A DNA stretch of 64,000 nucleotides. Origin: CSP1-5 sp964558395. GTDB lineage: Bacteria; Methylomirabilota; Methylomirabilia; Methylomirabilales; CSP1-5. The notes under the pieces are model-generated. The model saw only the letters and a list, made by a program, of their open reading frames with translations, ran no database searches and was not told where the DNA came from. The translations under genes were made by a program, and so were the position numbers. Where the stretch lies: the NCBI GenBank assembly GCA_964558395.1, contig CAZLDS010000013.1:1-64000 (forward strand), in the 5' to 3' direction. This document shows positions 1-6,874 of the stretch, in pieces. How positions within the stretch are numbered: position 1 is the first letter of the stretch; every line of letters begins with the position of its first letter.

Positions 1-293
1 AGGAAGTCTGGCAGATCATGGAGAAGGCCGACATCAACAGCCAGCCGGTCTGGAGTAACAAAGAATGCTCCCAGCAGGAGCATTTCCAGCTGCGGGATGA
101 GCTGCACTGGCTGGATGACCCGTACTTCGGTGATGTCTTCAGCCAGGGGCTAGCGTACCACCTCTCCGAGACCCCGGGTCGGCACCGGTGGGTGTTCAAG
201 CCGGTCGGCGCCGATAACGAGTACATCCTCCAGAAGTACTGCGGCTACGGCTTGGACGAGATCCGGGAGCTGGAGAAGAACGAGGTCATCTGA
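1..293 (+). CDS. C-terminal end of a class III (CaiB/BaiF) CoA-transferase, cut by the window edge
   Basis: Only the last 97 or so codons are present; the frame is open from base 3 and ends with TGA at 291-293. The segment from 'HWLDDPYFGDV' through 'LSETPGR' to 'YCGYGLDEIRELEKNEVI' has the usual end of family III CoA-transferases, where a loop with SxTPG is followed by a conserved G-[YF]-[ST]-x-x-E-I-x-x-L helix near the C terminus. These enzymes move CoA between organic acids in the cytoplasm. The acid cannot be read from this fragment. An aryl/acyl-CoA ligase lies downstream at 1754, so carboxylic-acid activation is a plausible shared theme. Family fairly sure, substrate unknown. Confidence 0.75.
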   Translation, partial: EVWQIMEKADINSQPVWSNKECSQQEHFQLRDELHWLDDPYFGDVFSQGLAYHLSETPGRHRWVFKPVGADNEYILQKYCGYGLDEIRELEKNEVI

Positions 294-307
294 TGACCAT
301 GGCCAGG

Positions 308-327
308 GGGCCGCTATGTGGCGGCCC
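308..327 (+). terminator. Hairpin after the CoA-transferase gene
   Basis: Seven-base arms GGGCCGC and GCGGCCC enclose a 6-nt loop, 15 nt after the stop codon. The trailing sequence is CTCTT rather than a true U-run, so this is a weak intrinsic terminator or a processing hairpin. Confidence 0.4.
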
Positions 328-353
328 TCTTGGGCTGACAAGGAGGTGGCTGC

Positions 354-761
354 ATGGCAGACTTTAAACATTGCTCGCTCATTCTTGAGTGCGGCAAGTG
401 CGAGATCCTCAACTATCTCGATCCCTTCACCTTCTGGTTCTTCGAAGGGAAGGTGAAGTGCGCCGGCTGCGGTGCCATCTGGGCGGTGAAGATCGACAAC
501 GGGGTCCGGGTCTCGGGTCCGACCGAGGCCCAGGCGCCCCACGATAAGCTCCCCGGGTTCGCGCAGTCGAAAGACTACAAGACCAAGATCACCGACACGA
601 CCAAGGTGAATCCGCCGGTCATGGCCCGGGCCGACTTCGTCGGCAAGCCGATCCCGATCACCAAGAGCATCCGGGGCAAGCCGGTGAGCGGCGCGCCGCT
701 GAAGGCCGAGGATTTGGTCGGCAGCCGGCCGCGTTTCATCATGAAGGGGGAACCGAAGTAG
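354..761 (+). CDS. Unknown 135-aa protein with paired cysteine motifs
   Basis: The start ATG follows a strong AAGGAGG. The N-terminal 45 residues hold two cysteine pairs, CGKC near residue 14 and CAGCG near residue 38, which suggests a zinc-ribbon or similar metal knuckle. The remaining 90 residues are lysine- and proline-rich and probably extended. There is no signal peptide or membrane segment, so it is expected in the cytoplasm. It stands 12 nt before the next gene, so the two are probably co-transcribed. I do not recognise the family. Confidence 0.65.
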   Translation: MADFKHCSLILECGKCEILNYLDPFTFWFFEGKVKCAGCGAIWAVKIDNGVRVSGPTEAQAPHDKLPGFAQSKDYKTKITDTTKVNPPVMARADFVGKPIPITKSIRGKPVSGAPLKAEDLVGSRPRFIMKGEPK

Positions 762-773
762 GAGCGACTATAG

Positions 774-1196
774 ATGCCCAAGCCGAAAAAGAGAGCGGCG
801 GGGCGGGGTCGGCGGCGTCCTGCGAAGGCAAAAGGAGCTGCCAAAGCGCGCCGGCCAAAGCCGAAGGCCAAGAAGCCGAAGGCTAAATCGGCCAAGCGGC
901 CAACCCGGAAAGGTCGCGTCGCTCCGAAAAAGAAGGCCCGAGCGGCCCGCAAGCCCGCGGCCTCGAAACCTGCCGCGCCCAAGGCCGTTCGGCCGAAACC
1001 CGCGGCCCCCGCATCTGCTCCAGTCAAGCGGAAGGAGGAGACGAGGATGGCAGGACAAAATTGCCCGATTCACAATAGCCCTGACTGCTTTAAGCCGGCG
1101 CTGGATGCCCACGTTCAAAAGGCATACGACGGCTACTGCACCAAGATCGACTGGCCCTACTGGAGGATCATCCCCAAGGGATGGAAGCCCAAGTAA
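774..1196 (+). CDS. Unknown protein with a histone-H1-like basic tail and a small C-terminal domain
   Basis: The first 85 residues are almost entirely Lys, Arg, Ala and Pro with repeated KPKAKK/KAKSAKR-type units, as in bacterial histone H1-like DNA-binding tails. Residues 92-140 form a different, compact segment with Cys, His and Trp (MAGQNCPIHN... DWPYWRIIPKGW). An in-frame ATG at 1047 begins exactly this segment and has its own GGAGGAG upstream, so a separate 49-residue product may be made. The basic tail suggests nucleic-acid binding; the C-terminal domain is unrecognised. A strong terminator follows at 1226. Confidence 0.6.
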   Translation: MPKPKKRAAGRGRRRPAKAKGAAKARRPKPKAKKPKAKSAKRPTRKGRVAPKKKARAARKPAASKPAAPKAVRPKPAAPASAPVKRKEETRMAGQNCPIHNSPDCFKPALDAHVQKAYDGYCTKIDWPYWRIIPKGWKPK

Positions 1197-1225
1197 CGCT
1201 CCGAGTGGGGTGATCGATACGTGGG

Positions 1226-1260
1226 ATAAGCCACGGCTGTGACGAGCAGCCGTGGCTTAT
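1226..1260 (+). terminator. Intrinsic terminator of the 354-1196 gene pair
   Basis: Perfect 14-bp inverted arms (ATAAGCCACGGCTG and its complement) with a 7-nt loop begin 29 nt after the stop codon and run into TTGT. The A/T-rich outer ends would also work in the reverse direction. Confidence 0.8.
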
Positions 1261-1279
1261 TTGTGCCTGGGGCGATGCC

Positions 1280-1309
1280 TTGACCGAACCGGAAGGGCCA
1301 TGGTAGGGT
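1280..1309 (+). promoter_or_regulatory. Candidate sigma-70 promoter for the 1366-3430 unit
   Basis: TTGACC, an 18-nt spacer and TAGGGT lie just after the preceding terminator and about 55 nt before the next start codon. Both boxes are imperfect; position is the main argument. Confidence 0.35.
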
Positions 1310-1365
1310 GACGGTGCTTTTCGGGGTATTACCATTATTCTCACCGAGGAGAGGGGGAAGATGCC

Positions 1366-1740
1366 ATGAAGGTCGAATTTTATTACAGCAGTAAGGACGA
1401 GCCGGCGAAGCAATACCATTGTGACAATGCGAAGGCCCTGGAACTCGCGAAGCAACTGCAGGCGAAGGGGACCGACGTCAAGATCCAGGACTGCAGCGAG
1501 CAACCCGCCAGCTTCATGACGTACAACGCGGCGGTGACCGGGCCCAGCGCCGCCAAGCGCGCGGTCTTTGGGACCAAAGGCGCGCTAGAGGAAGACTTCG
1601 GAAAAGCCGTCCCGGCCCTGCTCGTCTTCGAAAAAGAAGGGGACCGGTACCCCACCGAGGCTTATCCTCGAATGGATAAAGAAGAGAATAAGCTGATCGG
1701 TCCCGAGGAGGCCCTGCAGAGACTGCTGAGCACAGCCTAG
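1366..1740 (+). CDS. Unknown 124-aa cytoplasmic protein upstream of the CoA ligase
   Basis: A GAGGAGAGGGGG stretch precedes the ATG. The protein begins 'MKVEFYYSS', a beta-strand-like opening, followed by an amphipathic helix and a further strand 'GTDVKIQDC', an alpha/beta pattern that could be thioredoxin-like, though no CxxC is present. It has no export signal. The next gene starts 13 nt after its stop codon, so it is very probably translated from the same message as the CoA ligase. Family not recognised. Confidence 0.65.
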   Translation: MKVEFYYSSKDEPAKQYHCDNAKALELAKQLQAKGTDVKIQDCSEQPASFMTYNAAVTGPSAAKRAVFGTKGALEEDFGKAVPALLVFEKEGDRYPTEAYPRMDKEENKLIGPEEALQRLLSTA

Positions 1741-1753
1741 AGGAGGAGGTATC

Positions 1754-3430
1754 ATGGGCAAGGTTCCGGAAGGATGTCTTCCGCCCCAAGAGCTGTGGCC
1801 GGCCCGGATCTATAACCTCCCCGAGTACAAGGCCTACCCGCAGAAATTCAACAGTACCGAAGAGCTGCTGGACAAGCAGGTAGCCGCAGGGAAGGGAGAT
1901 GGGCCCGCCATCCTCTTTGAGGATCGGAAAATCCCATACAAGGCGCTGCTCGGCATGGCCAACAAACTTGGCAGCAGCCTGAAAGCCTTGGGCATCGAGG
2001 AGGCGGACCGGGTGGCCTTGCGCGCCCCGAATATTCCCCCCGCGTTGGTGAGTAATTTCGCCGTCTTAAAGATCGGCGGAATCTTCCTCCCGACCTCCGC
2101 CCTCTTTTCGCGGGCCGAGATTGGTCACGTCTTTAACAATGCAGAGGTCAAGGCGGTCATCGTGGCCGGCGCGATGCTTGAGGAGCTCGAGAAGGCCAAG
2201 CCCGATTTGAAAACGTTGCAGCATATCATTGTCATTGGCGGCACGCCCGAGCAGCAGGCCGAATATAAGAAAAAAGGGTATCTCCTGTACCAGGAGCTCG
2301 TGGATGGCGGGAAGCCGGAATGCGAACCGGTTCGCCGTGATCGGATGGATGTCTCGGTCCTGCTCTACACCTCCGGGACCACCGGTTTGCCCAAGGGGAC
2401 GGTCCATTTCAATGAGGAGGCGCTGATCGTTCCCGACGGATTCGGGAAATACTGCTGGGGGGTGACCGAAAACGACGTCATCCTGAGCGCAGCGCCTATC
2501 GCGATGGCCGCCGGATACTCCGCGGTGGCTTCGATCCCCTACAGGTTCGGCGCCGCTGTCTCCATTTTTCCTCGCTTCAGCCCCGAGGGGATGCTACAGC
2601 AGATTCAAAACCACAAGGCGACGATCCTCTCGGCCCTCCCCACTGCCTATCGAAAGATGCATGAGGTTCCGGGTGCCGAGACCAAGTACGACCTGAGTTC
2701 TCTCCGGATCTGTACGGGTGGGGGCGAGTCACTGACGGCAAAGACCTACCACGATTGGAAGGCCAAGTTCGGCCAGGAGATCTTCGAGGGGCTGGGGACC
2801 ACCGAGATGATGTTTGTCTTCATCTCGGCGGCAGCCACAAAGAAGGTGAAGCCCGGATCCATCGGTCCGGCGGTTCCGGGATACGAAGTCAAGGTGATCA
2901 ACGAAGAGGGGAAAGACTGCAAGCCGGGAGAAAGTGGCCAGCTCGTGGCCCGGGGCCCCACGGGGACCATGTACTGGCGCGATCCCGAGAAGCAAAAATC
3001 GGTCGTCAGGGGAGGCTGGTGCCGCGCCGGGGACATGGTCACCATGGATGAGGATGGCTACATCTGGTTCCTCTCCCGCGAGGATGATTTGATCAAGTCG
3101 TCCGGCTATCGGATTGGCCCGGAGGAGATCGAGGATGTTCTCGTCACCCACGCAGCCGTGGCGGATGCCGGCGTGGTCGGGATCCCAGATACGGTGATGG
3201 GCCAAAAGACCAAGGCCTACGTCCAGCTCAAAGAGGGCCAGCAAGGCTCAGAGGCCCTCCAGCAGGAGCTAATCGAGTTTTGCCGGGGTAAGGTCGCCGT
3301 CTACAAGCTGCCGCGGGAGGTAGAGTTCGTGGACAAGATGCCGCGGGCAGCGGGGCCTGGCGGGCCCGGCACGGGGAAGCTCCTGCGGCGGGTCCTGAGA
3401 CAGCGAGAAACAGAGAAGGCCAAGACGTAG
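1754..3430 (+). CDS. AMP-forming acyl/aryl-CoA ligase (benzoate/2-aminobenzoate-CoA ligase-like)
   Basis: This 558-residue adenylate-forming enzyme activates a carboxylic acid as an acyl-AMP and transfers it to CoA. The P-loop motif YTSGTTGLPKG is near residue 205, GLGTTEM near 350, and the GW...GD(M)...DGY...R.DD.IK.SGYRIGP hinge block near 420-455. The last motif, usually PKTxSGKxxR, is degenerate here (GPGTGKLLRR near residue 541) but keeps a lysine. Length and hinge sequence fit the benzoate/anthranilate-CoA ligase branch, though the acid is not certain. An AGGAGG precedes the ATG and a strong terminator follows. Confidence 0.85.
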   Translation: MGKVPEGCLPPQELWPARIYNLPEYKAYPQKFNSTEELLDKQVAAGKGDGPAILFEDRKIPYKALLGMANKLGSSLKALGIEEADRVALRAPNIPPALVSNFAVLKIGGIFLPTSALFSRAEIGHVFNNAEVKAVIVAGAMLEELEKAKPDLKTLQHIIVIGGTPEQQAEYKKKGYLLYQELVDGGKPECEPVRRDRMDVSVLLYTSGTTGLPKGTVHFNEEALIVPDGFGKYCWGVTENDVILSAAPIAMAAGYSAVASIPYRFGAAVSIFPRFSPEGMLQQIQNHKATILSALPTAYRKMHEVPGAETKYDLSSLRICTGGGESLTAKTYHDWKAKFGQEIFEGLGTTEMMFVFISAAATKKVKPGSIGPAVPGYEVKVINEEGKDCKPGESGQLVARGPTGTMYWRDPEKQKSVVRGGWCRAGDMVTMDEDGYIWFLSREDDLIKSSGYRIGPEEIEDVLVTHAAVADAGVVGIPDTVMGQKTKAYVQLKEGQQGSEALQQELIEFCRGKVAVYKLPREVEFVDKMPRAAGPGGPGTGKLLRRVLRQRETEKAKT

Positions 3431-3453
3431 GCGAACGGCACACGAACGCTGAA

Positions 3454-3484
3454 AGAAGGGCCCGGGAATATTCCGGGCCCTTCT
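3454..3484 (+). terminator. Intrinsic terminator of the CoA ligase gene
   Basis: Twelve-base arms (AGAAGGGCCCGG and complement) around a self-complementary GAATATTC are followed by TTTTGTTG, 23 nt after the stop codon. Confidence 0.85.
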
Positions 3485-3517
3485 TTTTGTTGCCTCGCGT
3501 AATCTGCTTTCAGTAGT

Positions 3518-3787
3518 ATGAAACTTGCATCGAGTTTTGGCAGCGACGTTTGCCTGGGAGGCCGAGTGGCGCGACTGAGCATTGAGGACCGCAGCATCTT
3601 CCAGCTCCTCGTTCCGTGTCCGATGCATGGGATGATGATTACCATTCCCGAGTGCGAGGTATGTCCCTTTCATGGTGGCGTCTCTAAAGAGCACCACCAT
3701 TTCCCCGATGATTCGTATGTGACCGGATACGTCGATTGCCGATATATTGGCGCCGAAGATGAGGAGCCGAAGGTGGAGGAGGGATGA
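3518..3787 (+). CDS. Possible small Cys/His-rich protein
   Basis: The 89-residue frame contains CPMHG, CEVCPFHGG and a run of histidines, a density of Cys and His that suggests metal binding. No ribosome binding site is evident before the ATG at 3518. A shorter form starting at the Met near 3623 would retain only the CEVCPFHGG half. It lies alone between a terminator and the IclR promoter, and nothing resembling it is recognised. It may be a real orphan or a chance frame. Confidence 0.4.
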   Translation: MKLASSFGSDVCLGGRVARLSIEDRSIFQLLVPCPMHGMMITIPECEVCPFHGGVSKEHHHFPDDSYVTGYVDCRYIGAEDEEPKVEEG

Positions 3788-3922
3788 AGATCGTCTGTGC
3801 GAGCTGCTGGGCCCACACTGTGCGATGACCACCTGCGCCCTTTTCGTGAAGCACGAGCATAAGGAACCCTGAGAAGCCTCACGGCCGTACCCTTTCCTTT
3901 CACGGTGACGGTCCCTTTTTCC

Positions 3923-3951
3923 TTGACAGAACAGAATCTGCGCTGTTTAAT
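3923..3951 (+). promoter_or_regulatory. Sigma-70 promoter of the IclR regulator gene
   Basis: A perfect TTGACA is followed after exactly 17 nt by TTTAAT, 44 nt before the start codon. The operator palindrome begins 11 nt downstream of the -10 box. Confidence 0.7.
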
Positions 3952-3962
3952 GATGAGAACGT

Positions 3963-3980
3963 CGTTCTGTATGTAGAACG
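3963..3980 (+). promoter_or_regulatory. Probable IclR operator, autoregulatory site
   Basis: The 18-bp palindrome CGTTCTGTATGTAGAACG lies around the expected transcription start. The same CGTTC-N8-GAACG arrangement recurs at 4817, at the same distance from another promoter, which makes it the likely binding site of the adjacent regulator. Confidence 0.65.
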
Positions 3981-3994
3981 AATAGGAGCCATCG

Positions 3995-4768
3995 GTGGGA
4001 GAAGATCGAGTGCCGGCGGTGGAGAGCGCGGTCCGGATCCTGAAGTTTCTGAAGGATCGGAACCACCGCCCGTGGGGGGTCTCGGAGCTGAGCCGGCCCC
4101 TCCAAGTCAACAAAAGCACGTGCTTCAACATTCTCAAGTCGTTAGCCCGGCATGGCCTGGTCGCCTATGACGAAGGGACGAAGAAGTACGGCCTGGGATC
4201 GGGTCTCATCGAACTTGGGGGGGCCGCCTCGACGGCCACCAGCCGAGCGACGGTGGGAAGGCCCTTCCTGCAGGACCTCTTTGACGAGCTGAAGTTGACA
4301 TGTCTGTTGGGTCAGCGATTTCAGGACCAAGTCATCATCGTCGATCGGGTGGAGGCTCTAGATCCCTTCCGGATCACAATTCCCGTGGGTCAGGCCCTCC
4401 CCGTGGGCCAGGGTGCCCTTGGACGGTGCTTTCTCGCGTACCTTCCGGAGGCGGATCTGGACCACCTGTGGTCACAGGGTGTGCTAGAGCAGGCCGATCC
4501 CCACAGAGGGCAACCGGTCGCCCAGATCTTGAAAGCCTTGGCCAAAGTCCGGCATCACGGATTTGCCGAGAGCTTTGGAGAAATCGCCAAGGGCGTGAAT
4601 GCTGTGGCCGCCCCGATCTTCGATCACCGGGGTCATGTGGCACTGGCCCTTGGGGTGATTGGGTTTGCTTCCCTGCTTCCCCCCCGCCGACTGGCCCACT
4701 GCGGCCGAAAGCTCCGCGAGGTCTCGGGGCTTATCTCCCGCATTATGGGAGGGCAGTCAAGACCCTGA
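3995..4768 (+). CDS. IclR-family transcriptional regulator
   Basis: At 257 residues the protein has the normal length for the family. Residues 8-70 form the winged helix-turn-helix ('ESAVRILKFLKD', 'VSELSRPLQVNKSTCFNILK'), and the rest is the effector-binding domain with the family's C-terminal pattern 'GFAESFGEIAKGVNAVAAPIFD'. A GTG start follows AGGAG. The gene has its own promoter and operator, and a matching pair lies in front of the downstream U32 operon, so it probably controls itself and that operon. IclR proteins may repress or activate. Operators just downstream of -10 favour repression, and the ligand is unknown. Confidence 0.88.
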   Translation: MGEDRVPAVESAVRILKFLKDRNHRPWGVSELSRPLQVNKSTCFNILKSLARHGLVAYDEGTKKYGLGSGLIELGGAASTATSRATVGRPFLQDLFDELKLTCLLGQRFQDQVIIVDRVEALDPFRITIPVGQALPVGQGALGRCFLAYLPEADLDHLWSQGVLEQADPHRGQPVAQILKALAKVRHHGFAESFGEIAKGVNAVAAPIFDHRGHVALALGVIGFASLLPPRRLAHCGRKLREVSGLISRIMGGQSRP

Positions 4769-4776
4769 AGTTCCCC

Positions 4777-4805
4777 TTGACGAGACCGAATCCAGGTGCT
4801 ATTCT
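4777..4805 (+). promoter_or_regulatory. Sigma-70 promoter of the U32 operon
   Basis: TTGACG, a 17-nt spacer and TATTCT begin 9 nt after the stop codon of the IclR gene. The geometry relative to the following palindrome equals that of the iclR-type promoter at 3923. Confidence 0.65.
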
Positions 4806-4816
4806 GCCAAGGGTAT

Positions 4817-4834
4817 CGTTCTATTGGTCGAACG
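4817..4834 (+). promoter_or_regulatory. Probable IclR operator in front of the U32 operon
   Basis: The 18-bp site CGTTCTATTGGTCGAACG shares both outer five-base arms with the site at 3963 and also starts 11 nt after its -10 box. Confidence 0.65.
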
Positions 4835-4847
4835 GACGAGGACTCCT

Positions 4848-5771
4848 ATGTCGCTTATGGGTCGGGGAATCCTCTTGGCTCCTGCAGGGAGCGTGCAGGC
4901 GGCGAAGGCCGGCCTGGAGGCCGGGGCGGACGCGATCTATGTGGGACTCAAGGGGTGGAGCCGGGGAGGAGCCCGAGGCGAGCTGACCTCAGAGGAACTC
5001 CTGCGGGTTCTGGCGCTTGCCCGCGAAATGGGAAGAGCCGTCCAGCTTGCCGTCAACACCATCCCCAAAGGGCGCGAGGTCGATTTTCTGATCGAACGCC
5101 TCGGTGAAGTTACGGGCTGGGGGATTGGGGGAGTCATCCTCAACGACCCCGGTATCCTTGCCCGCATCCACGAATGCTACCCTGACCTACCCCTGACCGC
5201 GAGTATCGGCTGTGGCGCGCTCAATCTGGACGATGTCGCCTTGCTGGAGGAAATTGGCGCCAGCTGCATCGTCCTGCCGGGGACGCTCGATCCTGAGGAA
5301 GTCGCCGAGATCCGGCCCCATGTCAAAGCCCAGATCGAGGTCATGATCCACATGGTGGATGAGTTTCACCAACTGGGAAAGTGCTGGATGCCAACCTATT
5401 ACCGGACGAATCCCGCTCCAATGCCGGAGATGCCGGCTGACGGTGAGCGGCTCACCGGATCGATCAAGCGGGGCGGCGTGGGTATCTGCTTCAAAGTCTG
5501 CCAACAACCCTGGACCCTCTATCTGAATGCACAGGACAAGGGAGAACGCATTCTCCCGGCCCGGCAGGTGTCGCGGGTCCCTGAGGTCGGTGCCTACATC
5601 GAGGCAGGGATCGATGTGATCAAGCTGCAGGGAAGAAGCCTCCACCCGGACCAGGTTTTTTCCCTGGTCCGGCGGTTCCGCGTGGCCATGGACCACGTCC
5701 GAAATGGTGGTCAGGACTTCGAGTTGCTGCCGTTTGAGCTGCCGGCCTCCTGGGTGGTGGTCGGACGATGA
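4848..5771 (+). CDS. Peptidase U32-family protein, first of three
   Basis: The U32 barrel is recognisable from 'LLAPAGSVQAAKAGLEAGADAIYVGLKGWSRGG' onward to 'DVIKLQGRSLHPDQV'. Cysteines occur in 'LGKCWM' and 'GICFKVC', in the region where characterised U32 proteins such as UbiU hold a 4Fe-4S cluster, but one expected partner cysteine is not obvious. The frame is open further upstream, but that part overlaps the IclR gene. The ATG at 4848 has GAGGA in front and sits just after the operator, giving 307 residues. It probably forms a complex with the next two products. The substrate is unknown; prenyl-quinone or RNA hydroxylation are known jobs of relatives. Confidence 0.8.
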   Translation: MSLMGRGILLAPAGSVQAAKAGLEAGADAIYVGLKGWSRGGARGELTSEELLRVLALAREMGRAVQLAVNTIPKGREVDFLIERLGEVTGWGIGGVILNDPGILARIHECYPDLPLTASIGCGALNLDDVALLEEIGASCIVLPGTLDPEEVAEIRPHVKAQIEVMIHMVDEFHQLGKCWMPTYYRTNPAPMPEMPADGERLTGSIKRGGVGICFKVCQQPWTLYLNAQDKGERILPARQVSRVPEVGAYIEAGIDVIKLQGRSLHPDQVFSLVRRFRVAMDHVRNGGQDFELLPFELPASWVVVGR

Positions 5772-5790
5772 TTAAGCGAGGACCGATGAC

Positions 5791-5880
5791 ATTTCGAATT
5801 CCGACATTCGAATTTCGGATTTGTGGACTCCCCCTTCTTGCTCTCGGCGACTTCGGACATCGGACGTCGGACATCGGACG
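5791..5880. repeat. Two period-7 arrays between U32 genes
   Basis: The first array is a series of ATTTCGA/ATTCCGA/CATTCGA-type heptamers and the second of GGACATC/GGACGTC heptamers. They fill the gap between the first and second U32 genes. Confidence 0.7.
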
Positions 5881-5887
5881 GTGAATC

Positions 5888-6838
5888 ATGAACCCTGAAC
5901 CGTTTGAACTGAATACGTCGATCTCCAATATGAAGGACCTCATGGTCTCGGACCTCGGTCCGTATGACGCGATCTACCTCGGGAATCCCTACTGTCGGGA
6001 CTATGAAGCCAATTTCTTGGAAGACCTGGATGATCTGCGGGCCGGCATCCGCCGCTGCCGTGAGAAGGGCCGTAGAGTCTATCTCACGACCTATGCGGCC
6101 CCTCGAAACTACTTCCTGCCACAAATCCGTCGGGCAATTGCCGTTGCGGCAGAGGAAGGGGTGGACGCCGTTGAGGCGCACAACCTTGGGGTGGTTCGGA
6201 TCGTTCACCGGGAGTTTCCCTCCCTCGCGATCCACATCGGCGGCTTTGCCAATGTCTACACCGATGCGGGAGCCGAGGTTCTCCGCGACTACGGCGGGAC
6301 CCGCGTGACGCCCAACTACGAGCTCTCCCTGGAAGAGATGGAAGGGATGGCGAAAAGTACCCGCCTCCCGCTCGAAATCCTCGTCCACGGGAAGGTGCCG
6401 TTAGGGATCTCCGACTACTGCTTCCTGTTGGAGTTCGAAAAGGCCTGGGGGATGCCATGTCCGGATCTGTGCCAGCAGGACCTGTTCCTCCGTCAGGGGG
6501 AGTGGGCGATGAAGTCGGTAGGGAAAGGGATCCTAAGCGGTCGGGATGTCTGTATGCTGGAGCATCTGCCGCGTCTCGGGGCGGCGGGCTTTCGCGTGTT
6601 CCGAATCGAGGCAATCTCGGAGGATCCCGCGTACCGTCGAGACATCGGGGCGGTCTACCGGGAGGCCTTGGAGCACGCGTTCAGTGATGGCTACGAGATT
6701 CGTGATGCGTGGTGGCAAAAGATCCAGGCCCACGCAAAGGTAGGAGTGTGTAACGGGTTCTACTTTGGTCAATCGGGACAACTTTATATTGGCAATCAGC
6801 AATCGGCCGTCGGCGATCAGCTCAGGATCATTTCCTAA
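5888..6838 (+). CDS. Peptidase U32-family protein, UbiV-like
   Basis: This 316-residue protein has 'AIYLGNPYC' near residue 36 and, later, a C-x12-C-x3-C group ('YCFLLEFEKAWGMPCPDLC'). That is the same number and spacing of cysteines as the four 4Fe-4S ligands of UbiV, the partner of UbiU in oxygen-independent ubiquinone hydroxylation. An intact cluster site is therefore likely. The last ten or so residues are encoded by a period-7 repeat, so the ancestral gene probably ended earlier. Exact substrate and partner are inferred only. It follows the first U32 gene after a repeat-filled gap and precedes the third. Confidence 0.8.
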   Translation: MNPEPFELNTSISNMKDLMVSDLGPYDAIYLGNPYCRDYEANFLEDLDDLRAGIRRCREKGRRVYLTTYAAPRNYFLPQIRRAIAVAAEEGVDAVEAHNLGVVRIVHREFPSLAIHIGGFANVYTDAGAEVLRDYGGTRVTPNYELSLEEMEGMAKSTRLPLEILVHGKVPLGISDYCFLLEFEKAWGMPCPDLCQQDLFLRQGEWAMKSVGKGILSGRDVCMLEHLPRLGAAGFRVFRIEAISEDPAYRRDIGAVYREALEHAFSDGYEIRDAWWQKIQAHAKVGVCNGFYFGQSGQLYIGNQQSAVGDQLRIIS

Positions 6839-6856
6839 TTGCTGATGGCTGACAGT
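6791..6856. repeat. Period-7 array running through the end of the second U32 gene
   Basis: Heptamers of the TCAGCNN type cover the final codons and stop of the UbiV-like gene and reach the leader of the next gene. Confidence 0.6.
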
Positions 6857-6874
6857 GTGAATGAGGAGGAGACG

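Noticed and set aside
5791..5880. CRISPR array
   Set aside because: Unit length is 7 nt, without constant repeats separated by unique spacers, and no cas genes are present.
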